A stretch of 64,000 nucleotides of DNA from Costus lasius (GCA_027563935.2 CM050449.1:76566556-76630555), one strand, 5' to 3'; counted from the stretch's first letter, positions 54,172-63,430 are shown. Notes: generated by a model from the letters alone, not told the origin. A program made the numbers and translations.

Positions 54172-54187
54172 GTTATCGTTACCGACA
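54172..54187 (+). other. GNRA-loop hairpin in family-1 LTRs
   Basis: GATAAC-GTGA-GTTATC. All seven LTR lineages in the window keep the stem (C has one extra A) while the loop is GTGA, GTAA, GAAA or GAGA, every one a GNRA tetraloop. The family-2 LTR has a hairpin at the same place with another stem and loop (TGACC-TTT-GGTCA). It suggests an RNA structure if transcribed; a DNA-binding palindrome is the alternative. The 3' copy is at 61631-61646. Confidence 0.65.
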
Positions 54188-54779
54188 TTTAAAGGAAACC
54201 CTCAGGGTCGCACAAATTGGAGATATGGCTTACTTGAGTAAGATCGTGTGGACTGAATTGTTTGGGTTCAGTTTAAAGGGATTTAATCTCTGATTGTAAG
54301 TGAGATCTGGTCTGATCATGTTTGATTGATTAGGGCTTGAGATCGGTAAGCTTCGATCGAGAGAGATGATGCTAGATCGGTGAGATCAAGAGCATCAGGA
54401 GATGAACGGTTAGATCTTGAACCATTAGGTTCATAGATGGTCTAGACCATTTATTGGCTTGGCTTGGGTTAATTGGTCTTGGACCAAACCGACATTGAAC
54501 CGGCTCATGGATGAGCGCATGGTTCATGTAAGGTGAGTTAAGGGCTTGGTTCACTTAGCGTGAACGCTTAAGCCTTCAACACATTCCATATTTGGAATTC
54601 GGTTTTCAAATGGGATGTGTGTAACGCCTCCACATAAGTGTGGGAGGTTACTCACTTGTTGAATGCGCTTGTGAAGGCTTCTCCATTTTTCGGTGAAGCA
54701 CGACAAGGACGAAGACAAGGAAAAGGAGTCTCGCCAAGCAAGCTATTCTCTCCCTTCCATACGGCAAAGAACCTTGAAG

Positions 54780-54795
54780 CCTTGCTAGCACAAGG
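54780..54795 (+). other. CTAGCA-loop hairpin in family-1 LTRs
   Basis: CCTTG-CTAGCA-CAAGG. The loop is invariant, while the stem differs between copies yet stays paired: GATCTTTG/CAAAGATC in A and G, CTTTG/CAAGG with a wobble in S2, one mismatch in F. It lies in the R/U5 part, about 280 bp before the LTR end. The second copy is at 62239-62254. Confidence 0.6.
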
Positions 54796-55070
54796 ACGAC
54801 AAGGTGTAGGCCATTTTTCTTCTTGTGTGTGGCACACTTTGGAGGAGAACCCTATCGTTCTCTAGCTTCCAAGCCGACTCCTTCCCATGGCCATGGTAAC
54901 GAATCTCTCACTTGTTATTCAAGTTGATTATATGAAAGTATAGAATGCGATCTTATGTGGAAACCCTAATTCCGCTGCTATGAGAAAGAAAGATATGACT
55001 TGCGCCCCCCTCATGAAAGGGGTTCTTCTCACAATAGGGTTTGCGCTCCCCTCTTGAAAGGGTTCCATCA

Positions 55071-56892
55071 ATTGGTATCAGAGCGAATCTATACTTTTTC
55101 ATATGATTGCTTGCGGTTCTAATGAGTAGATCATCATGTTTGATCCATGAATATGTTTGTGAATAGATCTAAAGGTGATTGCTTACATGCCGAAACCTAC
55201 ATGCTAGTTTAGAACTTAGATGTATGTTTCTTCATGAGTTGCGCAAGATGTATGTTTCTTCATGAGTTGCGCATGTTGTTGTGTTGGCGCATGATAAGTA
55301 TGTTGAATGGTTGAATGATATTTCATCAAATCTTATACCTACTTGCGCGCAAACATTTAGATCTATATGCATCTACTATAAACCCTTAGATGGGTTGATG
55401 GGGCTGAAGTCACCTCTAGGTTAGATCCATTAGTCTGATCAGACCATCTGACAGTCTAGATGGATCGACCAGATGGCACCTGTGCGCAAGCACTAGGTGG
55501 CCATAGGTCGATTGCATCTTAGGCGTGTAGCGAGGTCTGGTTGAGACAACCAGTGAACACTCTTGAGTTAGGCCCGGGGTCACACCCGCTTGCCAAACCT
55601 CTTGAAGGTGGTTCAGCCCTTGGCGCATGCATGGTTGACCATTAGGTCAACTCGGGTCAGTTAGGACTCGGTGCATGCAAGGGCACAGGATCTAACTAGA
55701 TGGATGAGTGGATCCCTATCAATGGACCATTGTAAGGTTGTAGGGCTCATAAGGAAATTAAAATTGATGCCATGGGGTTTTCAAAACTTTTAATTTCAAG
55801 ATGATTGGATCACATGTTGATTGAACCATTTGCTTGTTTATTTAGTCTTATGTGGGTTGCCCAATTGTGTGCTGTGCTGGGGCCTGCGTGCCTGGACTTA
55901 AAAATTGTAAATTAATTTGTGATCTGCGAATCACATTGTACTTAATTTATAATATGTTGTTGACCTGCGAGTCAACCTTGTCTAGATAGATCAAATGTAC
56001 TTTGATTAGACAAGAACAAAGGCACACATCCAAGTGGGGCATTCACCTGGTGGTGCACCTGAGGTGCTCTTGGCGCTAGGGCACTGGGTTGGACCAGATG
56101 AGATGCAATGAAGCTCAAGTGAAGACTTAAGTAATATTAAGGTCTTACTAGGGTTCATGGGCTTTTACCACATAAGATCATGCTTTCTACTTATTGCTAA
56201 TAATTAGAATTGCATATTTATGTTTATCTTCTGCTATAGCCATAGGACATGCCTGATAGTAAGAAGATAAAAGACCGTTAAAATCCAACGCTAACATATC
56301 AAGCTCGTAAGCCTTCTGACGCGAAACCTCACCTTTCTGACTATCGTTGGAGCCGTGTTGAACCCACTCAGTGGGCACGTCCATCTATCTTCAGACGGTG
56401 CTGGATTTCACCTGCGTGTTACAGAGTTGGGATTTATCCCCTCTCGTTGCTCAGCATAGCACGTGGTGGTCCAGGGAGTAGGTCAGGTCAGCTTGACCAT
56501 GTAGACTACATATGTGGCGCATATGGTAGCACATGGAGGCAGCCATCTCTGGGATCAGAGACTGGTTGTACCAACTCAGTTGGCACAGTCTGCTGGATTG
56601 CCAAGATGAAGGGGAATCGCACGGGTTGGCGATTGGCTGGGACAGCCTACCAGAAACTAGTGCTTGTCATCTCTGTGCATCTTATCTCGCCTGAGCGGGA
56701 CGCGGAGACCAAGTATGAAATCTGGATCCCATCTCACTAAAAGAGTGTTTACTCTTTCGGACTGTTTACTGGATTTTTCAGTCAGACAAAATAGTGAGAA
56801 AAGAATCTTTCTTAAGTCCTGGATTGATTCTGAAACATTGATACTGACCTTGCTGTTCTTGCTTGTTGTAGATTCCTGCAGCAACGAACACC
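55071..56892 (+). other. Leader of element E with primer-binding site
   Basis: 1822 nt between LTR and gag. The primer site TGGTATCAGAGC (55073-55084) pairs with initiator tRNA-Met. Most of the leader is conserved among copies. A tract ending TTGTAG just before the CCTGCAGCAACGAACACC-ATG context could be a 3' splice site. No coding potential that I would support. Confidence 0.85.
56363..56700 (+). other. Five-hairpin leader region of element E
   Basis: CCCAC-TCA-GTGGG (56363-56375), GGTCA-GCT-TGACC (56486-56498), CATATG-TGGCG-CATATG (56509-56525), CCAAC-TCA-GTTGG (56571-56583), TCTCGC-CTGA-GCGGGA (56685-56700, one G-T wobble). Order and spacing (123, 23, 62, 114 nt) mirror those in D (130, 19, 63, 112 nt). 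The loop of the last could pair with the TCA loops of the first and fourth. Function is inferred, not shown. Confidence 0.65.
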
Positions 56893-59800
56893 ATGAGCTT
56901 CAATGTGCGATCCCTACTGGAAAGGGAGAAGTTTGCTGGGCCGAACTTCTCTGACTGGTTCGGACACCTTAAGATTGTTCTTAAGGCAGAGAGGAAACTG
57001 TATGTCCTCGAGACGGCGATACCGCCGCAGCCCGCTCCGAACGCCGCAAGGGCGGTTCGGGATGCCTACGAAAAGCACGTCAATGATAGCATTGATGTCG
57101 CTTGCCTGATGCTAGCGTCTATGACGCCACCGCTGCAGCGTCAGCATGAGGATATGTCGGCTATAGAGATTATAGCGAACCTCAAGATGCTGTATGCTGC
57201 ACAGGCGAGGACAGAACGCTATAATCTGACGAAGCTCTTCTTTCAGAGCAAACTGGCTGAAGGGAGCCCAGTGGGAGCTCACGTGCTCAAGATGATTGGG
57301 CACAAGGAGGCTCTGGAGAAACTGGGGCATACCATCAACCAGGAGCTTGCTGTGGACATTATTCTGCAGTCTCTTCCGCCCTCTTTCGATGCGTTCATTA
57401 TTAACTTTAATATGAACAAGATCGATTGTACGCCGGCAGAGCTGCTGAATATGCTCTTGACCACTGAGGAAACTCTGAAGGGTAAGCCTTCAACCTCTGT
57501 CTTGATGGTTCCTTCTAGGAACAAGAAGAAGGGGAAGAAGGGCAAGGCCCCTGTCAAGAATTACGGCAAGGCCCTGAAACAGAAGGTGAAGCGGTCGAAG
57601 GATAACAGGTGTTTCCACTGTGGCCAGCTGGGTCACTGGAAAAAGGACTGTAAAGCGCTCCAAGGAGATAAGAGGGGAAGCATCGCTTCTGGCTCAGGTA
57701 TATATGTGACTGAGGTCATGTTATCTTCTTCTACCATTTCATGGGTGTTGGACACTGCATGTGGAGTTCACATTTGTTCAAATGTACAGGAACTCAAGAG
57801 AAGAAGGCAGGTGGGACAGCATGAGGTAGACCTACGAGTTGGAAACGGGGCACGGGTTGCTGCTGTTGCTGTAGGAGACTATTTCATTTCTTTACCATCT
57901 GGCGTTGTATTAGAATTAAACAATTGTTATTTTGTACCGAGTATTACCAAGAATATTATCTCTATTCCTGCTCTTGTCAGGAAAGGATTTGCCTTTGAAT
58001 GCAATATTTCAAAGTGTGTTTTATCTCATGATAATATTGTGTATGCAACTGGTTCAATTAACAATGGGTTATACATGTTGGACATGGAAAATTCTATACA
58101 AAACATTGATAATAAGAAAGCCAAGTATGCTGATGACAGCACCTTGCTATGGCATAGTCGTTTAGGCCATATAAACGAGAAGCGCATTAAGCGGTTGCAT
58201 GATCATGGACTGCTGGGATCATTCTCCTATGAGGAGATTGATACATGCAAAGCTTGTTTGATGGGTAAAATGACGAAGTCACCTTTTTCTAACAAAGGTC
58301 AAAGGACTTCGGGTTTACTTGACCTTATACACAGTGATGTGTGTGGGCCATTTAGTAAACATGCCAGAGGTGGCTATCAGTACTTCATTACCTTTACTGA
58401 TGATTTCAGTAGGTATGGGTATGTCTATTTAATGAGACATAAAAGTGAATCTTTTGACAAGTTCAAAGAGTTCAAAAATGAAGTACAAAATCAGCTAGGC
58501 CGAAATATCAAGGCACTTCGTTCTGATCGAGGTGGTGAATATCTGAGTCATGCATTTACTGACTATCTGAAGGAGTGTGGGATTATCTCACAGCTCACTC
58601 CGCCAGGAACACCGCAATGGAATGGTGTGTCCGAGAGGAGAAATAGAACGTTACTAGACATGGTTCGTTCTATGATGAGTCAGGCTACTCTTCCATACTC
58701 CTTTTGGGGTTTTGCACTGGAAACAGCTGCAAAGGTACTAAACCGAGTGCCATCCAAGGCAGTTTCAAAGACGCCATATGAACTATGGTATGGGAAACAG
58801 CCAAGCTTGACATTTATCAGGATCTGGGGTTGCGAGGCTTATGTCAAAAAGCTCGCCTCTGGGAAACTAGAGAGCAGATCTGAAAAATGTATCTTTGTCG
58901 GTTACCCTAAGGAAACTAAGGGTTATTATTTCTACGATCCCAAAGAGAACAAGGTGTTTGTTGCTCGGACGGCCATATTTCTTGAGAAGGAATTTCTTCT
59001 GCAAGAGGCCAGTGGGAGAGAAATAAAGCTGGATGAGAATCCAGAAGAAGGACAAAGTAGTCAAGCACAGTTGGATGAGCCTGAGCCGGTAAATCAGGTT
59101 ATTGAGCAACCTGAGGCTCAAATATCACGGGAACCGCGAAGATCGGGTAGGATCCGTCGACAGCCTGAGCGCTATGACGGAGTCTACATCATTGATAATG
59201 ATGAACCCCTCACTTATGCGGATGCGGTCAGTGGACCGGAGTCAGCTAGATGGCTTGAAGCTATGCGAGCCGAGATGGACTCCATGTCAGATAACCAAGT
59301 CTGGGATTTGGTTGATCCTCCTCCGGGAGTAATCCCTATAGGCTGTAAATGGATCTTCAAGAAGAAGATTGACATGGACGGTAACGTGGTTACCTATAAA
59401 GGCAGGCTAGTTGCGAAAGGTTTCAAACAAATCTACGGGATAGATTATGATGAAACTTTCTCTCCTGTAGCCATGTTTAAGTCTATTCGGATTCTTTTCG
59501 CGATAGCAGCATATTACGACTATGAGATCTGGCAGATGGATGTGAAAACAGCTTTCCTTAATGGAAATCTGGATGAGGATGTGTATATGACACAACCGGA
59601 AGGTTTCACTAATCCAGCAGATCGTCATAAAATATGCAAGTTAAAGAAGTCCATTTATGGACTTAAACAAGCATCAAGAAGCTGGAATATTCGTTTTGAT
59701 GAATCAATCTCTGAGTTTGGTTTCATCAAGAACGAAGATGACCCGTGTGTATATAAGAGGTTTAGTGGGAGCGTAATTACATTCCTAATCCTCTACGTCG

Positions 59801-60777
59801 ATGATATCTTAATCATTGGAAATGATATTCCTGAACTGCATGCTGTTAAGGCATGGTTAGGAAAATGTTTCCAGATGAAAGATTTAGGAGAAGCAGCCTA
59901 TGTATTAGGTGTGAAGATCTACCGGGATAGATCTAAAAGGCTTCTCGGGCTGTGCCAGAGCACTTACATCGATAAGGTCCTGGAGAGATTCCATTTAGAG
60001 AATTCTAAACGTGGATATCTTCCAGTCAGACATGGTCTGAATCTTTCAAAGAGTCAGTGTCCACAAACACAGACTGAGAAAGATGAAATGGACAATACGC
60101 CTTATGCTTCGGCTATTGGGTCCATTATGTATGCGATGTTATGTACTCGCCCAGACGTCGCTTACGGGTTAAGCGTGACCAGTCGATTCCAAAGTAATCC
60201 AGGTTTGGCGCACTGGATTGCAGTCAAGAACATTTTAAAATATCTGCGGAGGACCAAAGATATGTTCTTGATATATGGTGGTCAGGAAGAACTCAGTATA
60301 GAGGGATATACTGACGCTTCGTTCCAGTCGGACCAGGATGATTTCCGATCGCAGTCAGGCTATATTTTTAGCTTGAATGGTGGAGCAGTGGTGTGGAAGA
60401 GTTTCAAACAGTCAACTGTTGCTGATTCCACAACAGAAGCCGAGTATGTTGCAGCCTCGGAAGCATCCAAGGAGGCAGTGTGGATTCGTAAGTTCGTGAG
60501 AGAACTTGGTGTCGTTCCTTCGAGTGCTGATCCTTTGGTTATCTTCTGTGATAACACTGGAGCCATCGCACAAGCAAAGGAACCGCGGTCGCACCAGAAG
60601 TCCAAGCACATACAGAGACGGTTTCACTTGATCCGGGAGATCATTGATCGTGGCGAGATCAAAATATGCAAGGTTCATACAGATGACAATCTGGCAGACC
60701 CGCTTACCAAGCCTCTGGCGCAGCAGAAGCATGAGAAGCACTGTAATAATATGGGTTTGAGATTTCTCAACCATTAG
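56893..60777 (+). CDS. gag-pol: Intact gag-pol polyprotein of copia element E (1294 aa)
   Basis: It codes for every protein of the element's life cycle in one frame. Gag (about 1-230) ends in a zinc knuckle, C240-C243-H248-C253, for RNA binding. Protease has the active site LDTACG (D287), where most copia proteases read D-S/T-G; all complete copies here share the Ala. Integrase has H421, H426, C452, C455 and the catalytic D482, D545, E581 (D-x35-E). Reverse transcriptase starts near 800, with YVDD at 968-971. RNase H has D1141, E1182 and D1220. The start is chosen because ATG-AGC/AAC-TTC is shared by all copies and sits after the leader's TTGTAG tract. Integrase before reverse transcriptase marks it as Ty1/copia. 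No frameshift separates gag and pol, so gag excess must come from another route, such as splicing. Confidence 0.97.
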   Translation: MSFNVRSLLEREKFAGPNFSDWFGHLKIVLKAERKLYVLETAIPPQPAPNAARAVRDAYEKHVNDSIDVACLMLASMTPPLQRQHEDMSAIEIIANLKMLYAAQARTERYNLTKLFFQSKLAEGSPVGAHVLKMIGHKEALEKLGHTINQELAVDIILQSLPPSFDAFIINFNMNKIDCTPAELLNMLLTTEETLKGKPSTSVLMVPSRNKKKGKKGKAPVKNYGKALKQKVKRSKDNRCFHCGQLGHWKKDCKALQGDKRGSIASGSGIYVTEVMLSSSTISWVLDTACGVHICSNVQELKRRRQVGQHEVDLRVGNGARVAAVAVGDYFISLPSGVVLELNNCYFVPSITKNIISIPALVRKGFAFECNISKCVLSHDNIVYATGSINNGLYMLDMENSIQNIDNKKAKYADDSTLLWHSRLGHINEKRIKRLHDHGLLGSFSYEEIDTCKACLMGKMTKSPFSNKGQRTSGLLDLIHSDVCGPFSKHARGGYQYFITFTDDFSRYGYVYLMRHKSESFDKFKEFKNEVQNQLGRNIKALRSDRGGEYLSHAFTDYLKECGIISQLTPPGTPQWNGVSERRNRTLLDMVRSMMSQATLPYSFWGFALETAAKVLNRVPSKAVSKTPYELWYGKQPSLTFIRIWGCEAYVKKLASGKLESRSEKCIFVGYPKETKGYYFYDPKENKVFVARTAIFLEKEFLLQEASGREIKLDENPEEGQSSQAQLDEPEPVNQVIEQPEAQISREPRRSGRIRRQPERYDGVYIIDNDEPLTYADAVSGPESARWLEAMRAEMDSMSDNQVWDLVDPPPGVIPIGCKWIFKKKIDMDGNVVTYKGRLVAKGFKQIYGIDYDETFSPVAMFKSIRILFAIAAYYDYEIWQMDVKTAFLNGNLDEDVYMTQPEGFTNPADRHKICKLKKSIYGLKQASRSWNIRFDESISEFGFIKNEDDPCVYKRFSGSVITFLILYVDDILIIGNDIPELHAVKAWLGKCFQMKDLGEAAYVLGVKIYRDRSKRLLGLCQSTYIDKVLERFHLENSKRGYLPVRHGLNLSKSQCPQTQTEKDEMDNTPYASAIGSIMYAMLCTRPDVAYGLSVTSRFQSNPGLAHWIAVKNILKYLRRTKDMFLIYGGQEELSIEGYTDASFQSDQDDFRSQSGYIFSLNGGAVVWKSFKQSTVADSTTEAEYVAASEASKEAVWIRKFVRELGVVPSSADPLVIFCDNTGAIAQAKEPRSHQKSKHIQRRFHLIREIIDRGEIKICKVHTDDNLADPLTKPLAQQKHEKHCNNMGLRFLNH

Positions 60778-60780
60778 ATT

Positions 60781-60797
60781 AAGTGCAAGTGGGAGAT
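60781..60797 (+). promoter_or_regulatory. Polypurine tract of element E
   Basis: AAGTGCAAGTGGGAGAT lies between the pol stop and the 3' LTR, the place where plus-strand DNA synthesis is primed. The purine run GTGGGAGA is kept in all copies of both families. Confidence 0.8.
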
Positions 60798-62529
60798 TGT
60801 TGGGGTATGCCCTTAAGGCTAATGTTTGAGGCCTTGGGATTGTAAAAGTATCATGTAATAAACTCTTATGTTTATAAAAGGCATGGTTATTATTCAGGTT
60901 GTTACCTTGTCTGCTGTAATAAGTGTACTTCTGAATAATGTCTCAAAGCTGTTCAGCTAGGCTGACAGGCTATAAGTCCTTAGTCGAGATATCTTGGTGA
61001 ACATGAGACAGCCTTGATATGATTGAGACTGATATGAGTGCTACTCCTATAGGATGCTTCGAGCATGGAATAAGATGTAGACTCATGGGTACATTGGATG
61101 TACTGGACAGACCCTACTGGGATATTCCATTGCTTGTCACAATGTGAATGATCCTTGTAAGCAGCAAGTGGCACATGTCCTTTGACTTGAGATCACTTGT
61201 GTTTCTAAATGATGATTGTCATTGTTTTGAGGTAGTTCAATATCATTTGAAACATAATGATTATAGACTATCTTGGATGGTGAGCTTGAGTCAGGTTAGG
61301 GCACTTGTGATAGATAAAGGATTGCCGTCTCCTTGTTCAAGGAGTGTGATGTTCTAATGGGGCCCCCCCTCTATAAGAGATGATTGAGAAAGTGTATGGC
61401 CATACCCAGATGACAGTGTTCATCTGATCTAATCATGCTCATAGTATTGGAGTTACAGGCTTGACATGCTTGTCCAATAAGAACATCCAGTGGCAAAGGA
61501 AACATGCATGCCTCGTGAGTTTGATTCACACTTGTGCTATGGTTTGGGAGTAGTCTTGGAAGACTCTTTCCTTTATATCGGGAGACAGTGATGTGTTGCT
61601 AGATACCCCTCACTGATCGTGATAACGTGAGTTATCGTTACCGACATTTAAAGGAAACCCTCAGGGTCGCACAAATTGGAGATATGGCTTACTTGAGTAA
61701 GATCGTGTGGACTGAATTGTTTGGGTTCAGTTTAAAGGGATTTAATCTCTGATTGTAAGTGAGATCTGGTCTGATCATGTTTGATTGATTAGGGCTTGAG
61801 ATCGGTAAGCTTCGATCGAGAGAGATGATGCTAGATCGGTGAGATCAAGAGCATCAGGAGATGAACGGTTAGATCTTGAACCATTAGGTTCATAGATGGT
61901 CTAGACCATTTATTGGCTTGGCTTGGGTTAATTGGTCTTGGACCAAACCGACATTGAACCGGCTCATGGATGAGCGCATGGTTCATGTAAGGTGAGTTAA
62001 GGGCTTGGTTCACTTAGCGTGAACGCTTAAGCCTTCAACACATTCCATATTTGGAATTCGGTTTTCAAATGGGATGTGTGTAACGCCTCCACATAAGTGT
62101 GGGAGGTTACTCACTTGTTGAATGCGCTTGTGAAGGCTTCTCCATTTTTCGGTGAAGCACGACAAGGACGAAGACAAGGAAAAGGAGTCTCGCCAAGCAA
62201 GCTATTCTCTCCCTTCCATACGGCAAAGAACCTTGAAGCCTTGCTAGCACAAGGACGACAAGGTGTAGGCCATTTTTCTTCTTGTGTGTGGCACACTTTG
62301 GAGGAGAACCCTATCGTTCTCTAGCTTCCAAGCCGACTCCTTCCCATGGCCATGGTAACGAATCTCTCACTTGTTATTCAAGTTGATTATATGAAAGTAT
62401 AGAATGCGATCTTATGTGGAAACCCTAATTCCGCTGCTATGAGAAAGAAAGATATGACTTGCGCCCCCCTCATGAAAGGGGTTCTTCTCACAATAGGGTT
62501 TGCGCTCCCCTCTTGAAAGGGTTCCATCA
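60798..62529 (+). repeat. 3' LTR of element E
   Basis: 1732 bp, with no difference seen from 53339-55070. It ends ..GGGTTCCATCA followed by the TSD ATTTC. All LTR landmarks recur at +7459. Confidence 0.96.
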
Positions 62530-62603
62530 ATTTCTCCTTCCTGGCGGCGCGCCGAGGGGAAAAGATGTTCTAGGGTTTCGAAACTCCTCGAGTCGAACAA
62601 AAG

Positions 62604-62619
62604 CCCTCTAATATAGAGG
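62604..62619 (-). promoter_or_regulatory. TATA-like motif of solo LTR H
   Basis: The minus strand reads CCTCTATATTAGAGGGC, a TATA-type core in a C/G-rich setting, typical of plant LTR promoters. An AAACCCTAGA motif lies about 30 bp downstream. The motif is also a near-palindrome, so strand rests mainly on the LTR end sequence. Confidence 0.4.
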
Positions 62620-62762
62620 TGAAACTCGTTCTCTACGGCGAGAACGCGATGGCGAGAAAATCGCCGAGATCCGCGGGGAAGACGACGAGTTCACTCGGTC
62701 CCAAAAATCAAAATCAAATATAATACAAAACGATTAAATCCTATGTTATATTAAAAACGCAA

Positions 62763-62825
62763 CTCGCCGCGTTGGTTAGACGCCGCTGGTTGCTTCCGCG
62801 CGACGCGGGTTCGATCCCCCGCGAG
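62763..62825 (+). other. tRNA-like sequence (SINE head or degenerate tRNA) in H
   Basis: CTCGC..GCGAG can close an acceptor-like stem. GCG-TTGGTTAGA-CGC looks like a D arm with A-box letters. GCGGG-TTCGATC(C)-CCCGC is a T arm with the pol III B box GGTTCGATCCC. At 63 nt it is too short for a tRNA and lacks a good anticodon arm. A/T-rich homopolymer sequence follows, as in SINE tails. Possibly just part of this LTR family. Confidence 0.4.
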
Positions 62826-63170
62826 CGCAAAATCAAGTTTTTATAAAATATAAATTTTTAAACCTTTTTTAAAAATTCCAAAAAAAAAATCTAGAAAAAA
62901 TCCTAAAAATCCAAAATAAAATTTATGAATTTCCAAAAATTAAACTTATAAATTTTAGGTTATAACATAGACTCTCTATAAGTCCATGTTATTAATTATG
63001 TTTTTTAGAGTTTTCACAATGAGACTGAAAGGTGATTTGCTTGAGAACTTGGACCCCTAGAATTGCATGTTAGGATCCCTTCCTTAGGTTAGATCCAATT
63101 TGATCTGTTCAAGTAGATTAATTGCTATGATAGTAATATGAATTTATGGATCGTGTCTATTTATCAAACG

Positions 63171-63430
63171 TGGAGATCTTGCACGAAAGTGAGAATCAGA
63201 ACGTTGGAGATCCATGAGTAAAACTAGTATTGAGGCTCGGATGCACGAAAGTGATCCTTGAGCTTTCGTTAGAGATTATCAACCTAGAATTCGGATGCAC
63301 GAAAGTGATCTTGAGTTCTTTGATTGATGATTTACTTATCTACAGCATTGAGAATAGATCTTGCACGAAAGTGAGGATCAGTTATCTGCTTGATTGTCTG
63401 CACGAAAGTGAGACAATACCTTTATCAAGT
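63171..63430 (+). repeat. Five bulged hairpins with a GCACGAAAGTG core in the gypsy LTR
   Basis: The core occurs at about 63181, 63243, 63296, 63363 and 63400. Each core folds as CAC-GAAA-GTG (GNRA tetraloop) with the preceding G bulged. The flanks then pair with each other though they differ between copies: GGAT/ATCC, GGAT/ATCT, GATCTT/AGGATC, ATTGTCT/AGACAAT; the first copy has one mismatch. In the second and third copies further stems continue outward (GCTC/GAGC, GAATTC/GAGTTC). The position, 300-570 bp before the primer site, puts them in the RNA leader. Confidence 0.75.

Larger units (their letters stand above)
53339..55070 (+). repeat. 5' LTR of element E
   Basis: TGTTGGGGTA.. to ..GGGTTCCATCA. 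Landmarks: GTATGGCCATAC palindrome (53935-53946), AGTCTT-GG-AAGACT hairpin (54093-54106), weak TATA candidate CTTTATATCGG (about 54112), GNRA hairpin (54172-54187), CTAGCA-loop hairpin (54780-54795), inverted AAACCCTAA / TAGGGTTT pair (about 54960 and 55035) and terminal C/G hairpin. Confidence 0.96.
53339..62529 (+). mobile_element. Element E: intact copia family-1 retrotransposon
   Basis: 9191 bp, TSD ATTTC (53334-53338 and 62530-62534). Both LTRs are 1732 bp and I saw no difference between them. Primer site, structured leader, one 1294-residue gag-pol frame and purine tract are all in place. Identical LTRs mean very recent insertion. It is the only copy in the window able to code for every function, so it could mobilise F, C and G. 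Confidence 0.97.
51408..62967 (-). mobile_element. H: solo gypsy-type LTR, split by element E
   Basis: 51408-53338 plus 62535-62967, about 2.36 kb, with TG..CA ends and TSD TAGAC (51403-51407 and 62968-62972). The minus strand ends ..CCGGGGCGTGACA, as LTRs of plant chromovirus-type gypsy elements commonly do. A TATA-like motif on that strand supports minus orientation. No internal region, so it is a solo LTR. 52880-53330 is GC-rich with many CpGs; 62830-62960 is A/T-rich with homopolymer runs. The open frames in the GC-rich part are not genes. Confidence 0.78.

Noticed and set aside
62763..62825. Functional tRNA gene
   Set aside because: Too short, no proper anticodon arm, and it lies inside a solo LTR. 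Kept only as a tRNA-like feature.
63171..63430. CRISPR array
   Set aside because: The repeats are only 11-12 bp, spacers are irregular and the setting is a plant LTR.
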